Assembly: GCA_008694505.1 (NCBI GenBank)
Contig: VZDJ01000090.1
Coordinates: 3,093,521-3,157,520 of the forward strand
Source of the DNA: Cyanoderma ruficeps
Lineage: Eukaryota > Chordata > Aves > Passeriformes > Timaliidae
Reading direction: 5' to 3'
Length of the DNA: 64,000 nt
In this document: one piece after another, positions 43,801-63,417 of the stretch
Numbering within the stretch: the first letter of the stretch is position 1
Layout: every line of letters starts with the position of its first letter
The notes under the pieces: model-generated
What the model was told of the DNA's origin: nothing
The model's database searches: none
What the model saw: only the letters and a program-made list of their open reading frames with translations
Translations under genes and position numbers: made by a program

Positions 43801-46628
43801 TTGACTAACACATCTTCAGGATTTGGATCAATTTCCTTTACCTGACTGGCCATTCTGCCCACACTGCAGATGTTGGGACAAGGGGCCAGGGCAGACCTGT
43901 ATTTCCAAAAGGGCAGAACTGTCATTTCCAGCATGAACTGGATTTGATTTATGCCTGTTGTGAAACTGTGCCCTGACCTCTTTCTAAAGAGTACAGCTCT
44001 GTTTTTCACTTGATGTGTAATGACTTTACAAGCAAAGAGTGAAAACAACTCTGCTGGAGACTAACTTAAAAAAAAAGTTTTCCTGGCAAGTTCATATTTG
44101 CTAGCTCCTTTTGTAGCAACAATGATTTTTGACAGTGTAAATCTCTTTATCTTACATGGCTGAGAAAAGAAGCCAGGTTTGCTGGATGGTAAATTGCCCT
44201 GCCTCTGCCCAATTCGTATGCAGTACAGAAAGTGCTGCCTAATAGTAAATGAGTGAGCACTAATGCAACCTTAAGAAAGGATTTCCATCAGTGCAACTAC
44301 AGAAATCAAACGCTAACTTTAACGTGTCTTCTGCAGTGTACCATCTGTTTAGCCATCCCACTGCAACACATCTGTCTAGGTTTTTATAGCAGCTGTCCCA
44401 GCGAGGTTGAGAGCACTGAGGTATATTTTTGGGGGTTCTCAGAAGAAGGGGAGCTGTTTTGTTCCTCTTAGCTTTGTTGCTTTCCTTTGGAGCTCGATGG
44501 AAGCAGAGCACATGCACTGGGTAATAAACACGAGCTCGTTCTGTCTCCACAGGGTCCTCAATGGAAGGAGCCCAGTAAAAAGTGTGTGGTCTCAAGAAGT
44601 AGCTTTGAAGACAGGTTCTTGGTCCTGTTCCCAGTTCTGTGTTGGCTCATTTGTAAGCCACTTAACCCTTCTGTCTTTACTTCATTTTTCCCTGTCTAAG
44701 TGCCATCAGACAGGAATTCTTGACTAATCAAGCATTTACTATTTCTGAGGTGCTTTTAGAAAAAACATAGAGGGACTTAATCGGAGAAAAGTTGGGGGGC
44801 TTATATATATTTTAAAATATCTTCTAACACCAGTGCCTCTTTTGTGGACATCTTTTAGCCTCTGTTTTTTTATCATGTGAGTTTTACACGCTTCCAAATA
44901 GCCAAAAGGCATATTTCAGAAATCCCGTGCTGAAATTCTCAGGCATTTGGAACAAGGCTAGCCCCGAGAGCTCCACATGTGGCCTTGGGGTTTTTGTGTC
45001 AGGTAGAGCTTAGTCCATACATTGCTGTCTTGCATGTGTCTCTTCCCTCTCCTTTTGTTTGTGAATGTGGTTTATTTCTCATAAGCCTTATTGTGTTAAA
45101 CTTGGGTGATCAAAATGTTGCTTCATAGTAATTGTATTGTATGATAGCTTTTTTTAAAAGTTGATTTGAGGGTTGTGTTCTATATTGATTACTTAGCTTG
45201 TAAACAGTACAAGCTTTTGGTTGAAGGGAGGAGCTTTCTCTCTTACCTAATGTTCATGTGCAAGAAAAAATGTGCTTACAAACCAAAAGGATGTGCACAG
45301 CCTGTCAGCCTTGAATCGGTGGTGTGGGTGGTTCTTGGCAAAGCGTGTGAGTCTGAAGCTGGTGAGGAAATTTTTAACCATGGTGTCACAAACTTGATAT
45401 GTTAGCAACAGATGTCATTTTCCTAAGCCTCTGCTCTCTTAGGTAGCACAGCGTGCGGGCAGGATTCACTATGTGCATGCAAAACGCACAGTGGTTGATG
45501 GCATGAAATCATGTCTTTTAATACACACTGGCTGGAAGAGCACCTTGGTGTCACATTGTGAAGCTTTGGCTTTGGGGCTTAATTATGCCAAGGCGATGGA
45601 GCTCGTGTTGTGCATGGAAAGTTTGTTTGAGGAATGTCAATGAATTCAAAGTCAGAGCAACCATTCTGTTAAAACAATACTTAGCTTTTGCCCCATGTGG
45701 TTTTATTTGAGAGCTGAATGCTGATGTGAGTGAAGTGAAATAGGAGAATTCTGTGCTTTCCATCCTTTTTCTTTCATCTTTCCATACGTGCAGAAAAGTA
45801 AAATTCAGAAGGGGTGTAAACGCCGCTACACTGGTAGGAGCTATTTCAAATTAGTAAGATAAGATGTGACTGCTCTGCTAGTGCACAAAGCCTTCATCTG
45901 AATAGAAGTCTCCTGGGGATGAGAGCTGTATAGTGCACCAGGGGCACTCAAGCCTGAAATGCTGAAGAAGGTGGTAGTTTCAGAAAAATGAAGGGGGCGT
46001 AACATAAAAAAAAATTTGCATTGATAGCAATTCCTGAAGGAGAGAGGAGTGTGTCAGGCCTTGCTGACTTGCTCTTACGGTCTGTCGGTATTTGAGCATC
46101 ACTAGCATGCCTGAACAAAGAAACAACTCGCACTGGTCCCTCAGCTTTTTGGTGAGGTATAGATTTATTGGCATCTGAAAGGGGGAGGGAAAAAAACAAC
46201 AAAAGCACCAAAAGCTGTGGCTTTGGATGAGTCAGCATTTCCATTTGACATGATCATCCAGAGATTTTTGTAACTCATCCAAAAAAACCCCAAATGAAAA
46301 AACAGCAACCTGGGTCTCAGCCTGAAATTCATTTGCTTTGCAGAAAAAAGAGGTTTTGAGTTATTCAAGTGCAAATTTTTCTTGAAGAATATTGTATGTA
46401 AAGCCTTTTTTTTGCATTTGTTTATCTCCAAAACAGGTTCATTTTTTAAAATGAAAACTTGAGCCTTCGGTCCCTCCTGTGGACAAATAGCCTTACACAA
46501 GGTCTTGTTTCATTTTAGAAAAATGAATTGCTGCGCCGGTGGGGTAGTATCTGATTGCTTTAAAAGTTCCTGTCAGTGTTTTATTTTTGGTTTTTATTTT
46601 GTTTGTGGACTTGCTGTGCCTTTTGCCC

Positions 46629-46664
46629 GGCCGTATTTAGTCTGCATACTAAATGTTAGTCTAC
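46629..46664 (+). repeat. Diverged direct repeat, copy 1
   Basis: It begins GGCCGTATTTAGTCTGCATA and continues ctaaatgttagtctac. It resembles the sequence at 46812-46849 over about 36 bases. It includes the imperfect palindrome TTTAGTCTGCATACTAAA (46636-46653). Confidence 0.65.
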
Positions 46665-46686
46665 CCAAACACTTTGTGCACTTAGC

Positions 46687-46770
46687 TTTTTTTCCTTTTA
46701 TTTTCTTTCTCTTTTTTCTTTCCTTTTCTTTTTTTTTTCTTTTTTTTCTTTTTTCTTTTCTTTTGCTTTC
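46687..46770. repeat. Pyrimidine tract (T-rich with interspersed C)
   Basis: About 84 bases of nearly pure T and C with one A and one G, for example tttctttctcttttttcttt. It lies between the two copies of the direct repeat. In the transcript it would be a U/C-rich stretch with several UUUCUUU and UUCUUU motifs of the type bound by PTB-family proteins, about 1.25 kb before the cassette exon. Confidence 0.8.
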
Positions 46771-46811
46771 ACCCAAATGTATTTTAGACCGAGACAGACT
46801 TTGCTCCGATG

Positions 46812-46849
46812 GGCCGGATTTTAGTCCGTGCACTAAATTTTAGTCCGCA
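46812..46849 (+). repeat. Diverged direct repeat, copy 2
   Basis: It begins GGCCGGATTTTAGTCCGTGC and continues actaaattttagtccgca. It is the second copy of the motif at 46629-46664, separated from it by the pyrimidine tract. It overlaps the start of the palindrome cluster. Confidence 0.65.
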
Positions 46850-46881
46850 GACTAAAAATAATCCGCGGATTATTTACTAAA
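46820..46881. repeat. Cluster of head-to-tail palindromes
   Basis: Three palindromes lie side by side. TTTAGTCCGTGCACTAAA (46820-46837) has 6-bp arms. TTTAGTCCGCAGACTAAA (46839-46856) has 7-bp arms. A perfect 20-bp palindrome with core AATAATCCGCGGATTATT occupies 46856-46875. One more ACTAAA half site follows at 46876-46881. The core AATAATCCGCGG occurs again at 47401-47412. Confidence 0.75.
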
Positions 46882-48017
46882 CTGATTCCCTCACTGAGAA
46901 CTACAGAGACTTTAAACTCCTGCTGAAATGTATGTGCAAGGGGCTTCACGGCTCACAAGTCCCACTGTCTGTCCATCCTCCCGCCCCTTCCCACCACGGA
47001 GCATCAGCCCAGCATTGCCTTGGCGTCGGTGCCCCGTGGCATGGAAGCGCTGGCGTAGCCATTGCCGTGGGCGGCAGCTGCTCGTGTAGTTCTCGGTGGG
47101 TGAATTGGGCAGCTTTCCCGGGGGAACTCTGCTGAATGGGAAGAGCTCAAAGACCATAGAGGGCTTTGCTTTTATTTCTTAGGGCGTTATTCAAAAGGGA
47201 GGCGGGAGGGGACAAATTGAGGAGAAAAAAATTTCTTAAGTAACGGGTGCGACGGGTATGAGGGGGAATAAACCCGCAGTAGAGAGAAATTCAGTCCATA
47301 CCCGCACTCCTGAGGTGGTACGTCCAGTTCCTGAAGAATCCTAAAGAGATAATGCCAGCAAACAAAATCCAGTGGAGGGGGAAGTCAATCCAAAATGGAG
47401 AATAATCCGCGGCGGCCTGAGGTACTCGTAGTGCACACAAATTAAAAGTATCCAAATTTAAAGTATAGATCTCAGATTTTTACTTCATCTTCAGCACAAA
47501 TTACAAATTGCTAGGGATTTGGGGTTTTTTGAGAAAAACCCAAAACCATCCAAAAGTTTACATTGTGTGACTGGGACAGATTAACAAGTGGGATGCATCT
47601 TTGGAGACAAACTAATCTGGCCACTTGGTTCTGTGGACGTTTATATCCAGGACCGAGGACTCAAAATTATTTATTATTATGGGAATTTCGATTACCCTTT
47701 TAGTTCAAGTTAGAGTTTTGATTTCAATTTTTTTTATTTTTTTAGTAAATGCACTGGCATTGGAACATAAATTTCATATAGAAATGTTTCTATACTATGC
47801 CTCACCATTGCACAATCGACTTTTTGGCATACACTGTGGTGAAGTTGGACTTGCTGCTATGGAGACTGATGTTTAAAGTTTCTAATTGTATAAACATTTA
47901 CTATGTCCCCCACACCATGGATTTCTTATAATATTGGCTATATTTTTCCTTGCTGGACTATTCTCTTTTGGATTGACTCCCCCTGTTTGGATTATTTCAC
48001 TGCATTATCATCTTTAG

Positions 48018-48056
48018 GACTCGTCAGGAACAGGACATTTCACCTCAGGAGTACGG
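48018..48056 (+). CDS. GSK3B: GSK3B alternative cassette exon 8b (13-residue insert of GSK3-beta-2)
   Basis: A 39-nt phase-0 exon flanked by catctttag and gtatgt. It translates to DSSGTGHFTSGVR, the exact insert of the long, neuron-enriched GSK3-beta isoform known from mammals. Inclusion places 13 residues after Lys303, between the Axin/FRAT loop (exon 8) and exon 9, on the outer face of the kinase C-lobe. The known long isoform is active but differs in preference for some substrates such as tau. The acceptor is weak: a short pyrimidine stretch, with TGC 14 bases before the AG and TTCTCTTTT at 47961-47969. This fits regulated, neuron-specific inclusion by PTB/SRRM4-type control, which is an inference. 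The exact peptide, both splice sites and the preserved phase make the call firm. Confidence 0.94.
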
Positions 48057-56190
<8,134 letters not shown>

Positions 56191-56289
56191 AACTGTCAAG
56201 TAACCCATCTCTGGCTTCGATCCTCATCCCTGCTCATGCCCGGAACCAAGCAGCTGCTTCAACCCCTACAAATGCTACAGCGGCCTCAG
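56191..56289 (+). CDS. GSK3B: GSK3B exon 10 (residues 366-399), C-terminal tail
   Basis: A 99-nt exon starting with two bases of the Glu366 codon and ending with one base of the Asp399 codon. It reads [20 protein letters not shown], then [13 protein letters not shown]. This is the beta-type tail, not that of GSK3A. It keeps the AASTP segment (Ser389-Thr390-Pro391), the p38 phosphorylation site known in mammals. Four positions differ from human as I recall it: Ser372, Ser375, Ala380 and Asn384. The acceptor is cccctccag|aa and the donor tca g|gtgaga. A C-rich tract starts 18 bases after the exon. Confidence 0.96.
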
Positions 56290-56306
56290 GTGAGAACGTG
56301 CAACTG

Positions 56307-56330
56307 CCTCCCTCCCTCCCTCCCCACCCT
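56307..56330. repeat. C-rich CTCC repeat next to the exon 10 donor
   Basis: Four tandem CTCC-type units followed by ccccaccct. The minus strand reads as at least four runs of three or more G separated by single bases, a good quadruplex pattern. The transcript would carry the C-rich strand. Confidence 0.8.
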
Positions 56331-59300
56331 TGCTCCTCCTGCCCAGGCACCTTCCCTCTGCTGAGGCCCACAAAGTGAACATGGAGTAAGGGATTGTTTC
56401 AGGATCACCTGAACCTTGGTTTTGGCAGGTGGTCATTTGGGTGCTGGCTGTGGTCACCAAGCCAAATCCCAGCCCAGGGTACTCCAGCTTGTATTTGATG
56501 GCTTAATGTGTCGGTCCTTCTTACTCGGACTTTCACTCTTTAAAAAAAAAGTCATTATCTCGCCTGTTTTTCAGCAGTTCATGTGGATTGGTTTGCACCT
56601 AATTTCTGTGCTCTCAGCCATCCTGAAATTAACACTGAGTTGGTGCATAAGTTTGTGATGCCTAGAAAGAAAGAAACAGCTAGCTCAAAGCATGTGGCCT
56701 CTGTGTAGTTTGGATGGAGAGGATTTTTCCCTGAGGGCATTGGCATCTAAAAGTCTAGTTAGGGAGTTCAGTCAGCATGCTCACTGCCTCATCTTGGTAG
56801 TTGCAGTTGCTTCCTGCTGAGTTTGCTTGTGTCATCTTCAGGCACAAGGCAGATGTTTTTGAGTTTTGGCCAGCACTGAGTGAATTTTTTGTTTGCCTCC
56901 TGCTCTCTCAGATTTCTGTCAGAAAACCTCTTAAAAGCTCACTGTTGGCCTTTAGCCACCTCATATTGTATTCTGTTTCCAGTGAAAGCTTTAAGCCTGG
57001 TAATACCAGTTGGGAAAGTCCCAAAGAAGCTCCCAGGTGCTGCAGGATGTGGCAGAGGTGATTATGTACATAGCATTCTTCCTCTGAGTCAGCCCTGAGT
57101 CAGCACACCAGAGGCTGTCTCGGGGCTTGGGCAACCAAAGGCAGGCTGCAGAGCAGGTGTGCTTCCTCATGTCCTGCACGCACGTCACCCCAGCCCACAG
57201 GGGCTGTCAGCCCTTTTGCAGTGCAGGACACTTCCCTAGCGTAGCATAGCTGATGAGGAGGAGAAAGCCTGATTCAAAAGCTACTCTTGAAGCATGCAGG
57301 AAAACATTTTGCTGACGTTGGGTGATGTGCTGGACAGTTACCTGAGATTTGATGCACTTGGTCCAGCCAGTGCTGTACAGAGAACATTTTCATACTCTGG
57401 GACAGATGCACCCAGGTTTGAAAGGTGATACCTCTCTCTGAAATTGTAGTAGCAGTAGATTAAAGGCACAACTTGTACCATTTATGTACTCTGAATTTAG
57501 AAGAAAGCAAAACTGCTATTTTCAAGTTTAATGTTTGTTTCTTGCACTTGGCTGTATTTTGCAAATAGTCATGTTCTCTGTTTCCCTCTTATGTGCATCT
57601 GTTGCTCAACAACAAGTGAGAAAACAGATAAAGTAGTAAAAGTGATTTAAAAACTACAAAATACAAACATGGAAAATTATTTTAAGCCTTTCTGAATAAT
57701 ATTGTTTCACCTAATGTCCCTTTCATGCCTTTTAAGGAGTTCTTTTCACCAGGACACAAGTCTTGAGGAATTAGTGGGGTTAAGAAATCTGTGTTCACTC
57801 AGCACTTTTCAAAGGCTTGTATAGGAGGAAAACGCATTAGGCCAAATTTTAAATGTAAAGTATTAAAAAAAACCCCCAAAACAAAAAAACCCACCAAAAA
57901 ACACAGCCAAAAACAAAGCCAAAAAACCCCAACCCATCCCATATTATTGATGTCAACATTTTTAAAGCTTCTGTTTGCAAGCACTGCCCTGAGTTGGGAT
58001 ATGTCCTCTTATTTGTGGTTCAAAACCAAAAACAATATCCTTGCTGATTGGAAAGAAATTGTGAAATTAAGTTCAGCATTGGACAGCTTTGGATTTCTGC
58101 AGTTGGTTGTTTCTTACTCACCTGGGTTTCTCACAGCAGGTGGTGGGAATGTCATCAGAGTTATGATGTTTAGGATTAGGTCCTGCTGAAGTTATTTTAA
58201 TCTGTTGTGCTTTGCATGCTGCTGCTACACTTAGGAAGAGATTTTCATACCAGGGTTCCTTCTTTCTCTATACCCCTTGCACCTCCCAGAGCAGTAAAGT
58301 TCCTGAGTAACTGCTAAAGCAGTGTGGGAACAAGTCTCCCACCTAACCCAGGGTGTTCTGATAGGCAGGAGACTTCTCTGCAAAATGTTTGCCTGTGTGA
58401 CTAAGCAGTCACAGGTTCAGAAACTGCTTTTCTGAGTGGCAATGATGCAGCAAAATGTAGCTCTTAAAGCAATAAAGGGAAAAGCAAATATATAACTGTA
58501 GTTCACATTGTTAGTGTGTAACTTTTGCCTCTCTCTAGCAAGCAGTGTTTAAAAACTACTTTTGCTGTCAATTTCCTCTTCTCTTGAGGCAAAAACCTAT
58601 ACTTGCTCTAGTAATGGAACCTGGCTTTGCAGTGGGAGTATGTAGTATTGCTGCTCTGGCATTAGTAAATTCTCCTAAACATTTATGAGAAGCTCTCTGA
58701 CATAGTGGCATGTCTAAAGCAAAGTGGAGGAAAAGAAAGATGAAATTTATTGGCCCCTGCTTGAAATGATGTGCTAGCTCTTTGTGATTTATAGTGGCCA
58801 TTGATTAAAAATGCCAGTGCAGTCATATTCCCAGAGATGGCTGGAGGAGGAGGAGGATGGTTTCATAACTATGCAGCCACAGCATCTGAGAGGGGAGCGT
58901 GCAGACCAAGCTGAATGCAATGCATATCTGCTTGTGTGACTGCATTTTTCTTCCTGCATCAGCCAGCAGTAGTAGTTGCCTCTCTGTTAGTCACCATTAA
59001 GATGGGAAGAGCGTAATTGCCATCTGCAGGGAAGTTGTGCCAGCAGGGATTCTGAGGTCATCATCTTAGGCACCCTGCTGTGTTGATCCCATGTAATCCC
59101 AAATGCAATGGTGTGTCTGAACTTTCAGCAACAAAACAGATTAGAGCTGGTGTTACCTGCCAGTGTGTTGTAGTTGAAAAACACCACAGTGCTCCATGAA
59201 ATAAGATTTAGTGCATTTGTGATATTCACATTGAAGGAATTTTGGAAAACTTAAATTCCTTAAGCAGGAGAAGATGGGCAAGCAATTCTCTTAGGCTTCT

Positions 59301-61125
59301 ACAAGCTCAGAACAGGGATGTATCCGTGACAAGAGAAATAAAACTTGCAGGTTTTGCCAGGTTTGCTCAGAGCCTGGACTTTTGCATCCATAGGCAAGCA
59401 CAATAGGAGAACCAGGCTATCCTCCTCCTCCCACTTGTCTCCTCAGCTGTCCCGTGAGGATTCCCAGGCTGGTGGCAGCTTTGTACAGCACAGCCTGTCA
59501 GCATCACAAATGCACCCAGCTAATGCTGTCAGCAGTGCTAATGGGCTTTCTCAGTCTGAGCTGGCGTCTCTGTCGCTCTCTGAACTGCAGCCTTGTCTTG
59601 CCCTTTCGGGAGGTTTTAAAGAAGTGTCACGTACCCTCCAAGAAAGCTGAGGCACTCCTTAGAGGGAAAAGCTGAATTAGAGGAAGTTCTCTATAATGAG
59701 AGATTCTTTTGCCCTTTGTTTGAAAGAACTTTTGGAAGCAGCTGGCACTTAAACCCTGATGATGATTCTTTGCCTGCACAGGCAGCGGTGTCGGGCGGTG
59801 GTTCAGGACAAAGAGGCTGCCCTGACCTCGAGCTGGGCACTTGTCTGTCCTGTGCCACAAAGCTGTGTGCCAGCTCCTAGCTGTGCTCCCCAGCAGGGCT
59901 TTGCTGTCCTCTGTCAGCATTGCTGAGAGCCTAGATTTCCTTCTCTTAGGCCCAAATATTGATTTTTCATGGGGAGAGGTCAATGTCCAGAGAACCTCAT
60001 ACTCCAGTTGTGCTCTTCTTCTGGTGCTTCGGCAAGGTGATGCTGGAATAAGCGCCTCTTTGTTCCTCAAATGTCCTGTTGATCCAGAGTCAAGAAATGA
60101 GCTGAAATGTTAAAATACTGCATTTTCTTGCAGTCTGGGAGCCAGGGCAGCCTTAAGCTTGCTCTGTGCTCTGTCCGAGCCGGGGGGGGGCTTCTGTATG
60201 TTGTTGTGAAAAGCCCCAAGAAAATGTTCTTGGCCTGCATCACCTGATTTATTTTCTTTTAACATGTGGCATATATATTTCTCAGGAACTCCCCTGTTAC
60301 AGTGATGATAGAAAAGGAGCATATGTTACATGAAGTAGCTCCATCCCCTTCTCTTTTTCTTTTCTTTATCTCAGTGTAGTAGCAATGTACTGATAACAAT
60401 TTCAGCCTCTACTGTCTTCAGGAAATTGAGATCAAAAGACACGTTTCATTTTAGCAAATGAAATACAAGCACTTTTTGTACACATGCAGAGAAATCCTCT
60501 GCCAAGAGTGTAGACTCCAGCTGGACTGCTCACATCAGGCACTGCCAGCAGATGTTGCAGTAACTGGAGTTTATCCATACTTGAAAATTAATCTAGAACA
60601 GGCATAGTGGAGTTTAAAGTACAGAAACTGTTATCTGGCTGGCTGGGCCACTTCTGATTTCTGTGGTCATTTTTGGTCTGCTTGCATGTGGGTTTTGGGA
60701 ATTGCTCCTTCAGGGAAATTCTCCACGTAGGAGGGCATCTCTCTCCTGCAAGGCCAGCTTCCCACGTAACATTGGTACTGTCATCATGCTGCCTTGGTGC
60801 TTTAATTGCATGAGCTTTTTTTTTTTGACATGGTGGTCATTGCTTTGTAAAGGAGGAGATGCAATTAATTTGGGGTGAGATGAAAGGGAATGAGAAACTC
60901 CCAGGGCAGTCATCTGGCATCCTCTGCCCACAGGACTGTTTGTCTTTCTTCCCACACATTCCTTGCAGCATTTCCTTTTCAAATAGGCATTACCCTCTCT
61001 TCCCACTTGTCAGTTGTGTTTCTGGATGCTGCTGATTGTTTGATTTTGTATTTTTGTCGCTGTTGTCGATGTTACTTAATTTGTGACTCAGCAAGTCCTG
61101 CCCATTTCTAGCCAGCATGTGTGGT

Positions 61126-61918
61126 GTGGTTGACAGACTGGAGAGAAGGGATGCCATCCAGAGGGACCTTGGAAGGCTTGAGGGCGACCTGTGCAAAACT
61201 CCCCGAGTTCAACAGGACCAAGAGCAAGGTCCTGCCCCTGGGTCAGGGCACCCTAGGCACAAATACAGGCTGGACAGAGAATAGATTGAGAGCAGCCCTG
61301 AGGAGGAGGATTTGGGGGTGTTATTTGATGAGAGGTTGGACATGAGTTGACAACATGCACTTCTAGCCCAGAGAGACGAATGTATCCTGGCCTCAGAAAC
61401 AGCTCGGGCAGCAGGTCAGGAGAGGTGATTCTGTCCCTTGACTCTCATGTGTGACACCTCACCTGAGGTGCCATGCCCAGCTCTGGGGCCACCAGCATAA
61501 GGATGTGATCATCAGGGCCTGGAGCACCTCTCCCTTGAGAGAGTAGGGACTGATCAGCCCAGAGAAGGCTCTGGGAAAACCATTTGGCAAACTCCCAGGA
61601 CCTAAATGGAGCCTACAAGAGAGCCAAAGAGGGACTTTTTACAGGGACATGAAGTGTTAGGACAAGGGGAAATGGATTCATACTGAAACGCAGAGTAGGT
61701 TGAGATTAGATATTAGGAAGAAATTCTTCACTGTGAGACTGGTGAGACACTGGCACAGGTTCCCCAGAAAAGTTACGGCTGCCCCTGGAACTGTTCAAGG
61801 CCAGGCTGGATGGGGCATTGCAAAACCTGCTCTAGTGGGAGATGTCCCTGGCCATGGCAGGGAAGTTGGAACTGGATGTTCTTCAAGGCCTCTTCCAACC
61901 CAAAATGATCCATAATTC
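61126..61918 (+). mobile_element. CR1 LINE, 3' ~0.8 kb (sense), containing degraded ORF2 end
   Basis: The longest CR1 copy in the window. It starts gtggttgacagactggagag, a part of CR1 ORF2, and runs through the ORF2 C-terminus (a frame at 61700 reads RLDIRKKFFTVRLVRHWHR). It ends with the CR1 tail tcttccaacccaaaatgatc. The 5' part is missing and several indels and stops break the ORF, so it is a dead, 5'-truncated copy. It lies in intron 10, about 1.4 kb upstream of the last exon. Confidence 0.93.
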
Positions 61919-63349
61919 AGTTCAGTGCCTTTGTTCTTGGCTGTGGTCAGGTAAGTGTGGCTGAAGAGAAGGAGGTTTTGCTAACAGGTGACCGTAGAGC
62001 ACTGCCCAGCTTCTCTGTGATGGAGAAATGTTTCTGCACACCCAGCGCCCACCGGTGTGTTTTGTCATGTCTGGCATTCCTGCTAGTCACATAGCCCTTC
62101 AGGCTGAGGTCACCAAATCCATTCTTTCTTTTTATAAACCCTTTCCATGTGTCTTTTGGAATACATGGTTTGCCCAGTCTGCCCTCTTCTGTACCAAGAT
62201 AATAAGTCTTTCTGATGTTTTTTCCTGTTGCAGTATCAATGGCTTTGCAGTTAATCCTACGTACATTAAGTGGGTGAAATGCATGACAGTCTCTTGGAGG
62301 CAACCTCATTTAATACCTTTTTCCCATCCTGTATTTTATGTGTTTAGGTGTTCACCCACTTATAAGTATCTTCTAGTCTTTCTGACTTGACTACTTTGAT
62401 ACTGTATAGAATGGTTGCAGGTGAAATTGGTGCATTTTTTCCCCTACTGACTCTTCCAATACAAAGATACTTTTTTTTTAGAGGAAATACGTGATGCATG
62501 CAGCCTATGAAAACACAGTTAGAGTGAATTTCCTTTTGGTATTTCTTTGCAAACCCTCTGTTTTCTTGAAACGCTCTTTGACACATGCCCATGATCCTGT
62601 GACTTGTCTCTCTGTGAAGAACTGTCCCTCCCTGAGAAGGTGTTGGAGGCATTTACTGCAGAAATCAGATCCTCTAACATATCATGTGCTTGCATAAACC
62701 TCATTACTGGCTTCAGGCCTTGATGTTAATCTGCTTCAGCAGTTCAGAGGGTGGCAGATCCAACTTGGGTTAAGCAACACTGAAAACGGCAGCAGACTTG
62801 AAAGACTTTCTCAGGCAACAAGTGCATGACTTGCACATTGGCACACCAGCTGTTTCTGCCAGGGGAGCAGGCTTGTCACATTCCTTGTCTGCGCTCACTG
62901 GCACGACTAACAGGCAGATTTATTATATGAAGGACTAACAGTGTGCAACTTCAGCACCAGTGTGAAACCTCATAGTGACCACAGACACTGGTGTTGGCTT
63001 TGGCAACACCAGTGTGCCTTGTCCTGCGGTTATGGGATGTAACACGGGTGACTTCGCCCTGCGCAGCCGGTGTTACAAACTGCTAAACCTGCTGGAGCAC
63101 AGCCCGCAGCCCTCAGGCCTCCAGGTTGCTTTGGCCCTGCTTAAAGACCATCTTCCATCTTTGCCCAGATTGGATTGTTCCATCTGCGTGCCCTGAAGTC
63201 AGGAGACCATCCTAACCAAACACCACCGTGGTGGGAGTTGTGGGTTTCCCCTTGTGGACAGTGTTGTAGCTGTTGTTTCCAATGTGTCTCTGCTCTGGAG
63301 GTAACGCTGGTTGTTTTTTCTCTCTCCCCTTGTCGTCTGTTGTTTGCAG

Positions 63350-63417
63350 ATGTTAACGCAGGAGAACGAGTTCAGACCAATAGTGTAGCTACAGCATCAG
63401 CCTCCAACTCCACCTGA
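63350..63417 (+). CDS. GSK3B: GSK3B exon 11, coding part (residues 399-420 and stop)
   Basis: Sixty-eight coding bases that start with two bases of the Asp399 codon and end at TGA (63415-63417). They read DVNAGERVQTNSVATASAS, then NST. The NST end and the Asp-x-Asn-x-Gly/Gln-Thr-Asn pattern identify the GSK3-beta C-terminus. About seven of 22 residues differ from human as I remember it (400, 402, 404, 406, 410, 411, 413), far more than in the kinase exons. The acceptor is tgtttgcag|at. Confidence 0.95.

Larger units (their letters stand above)
56290..63349 (+). other. GSK3B: GSK3B intron 10 (7.1 kb)
   Basis: The borders are gtgaga and tgtttgcag. It holds a C-rich tract (56307-56330), an A/C-rich stretch near 57866-57940, a nine-base G run (60182-60190) and a long sense CR1 fragment (61126-61918). 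The rest is unique sequence without a supported gene. Confidence 0.88.
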
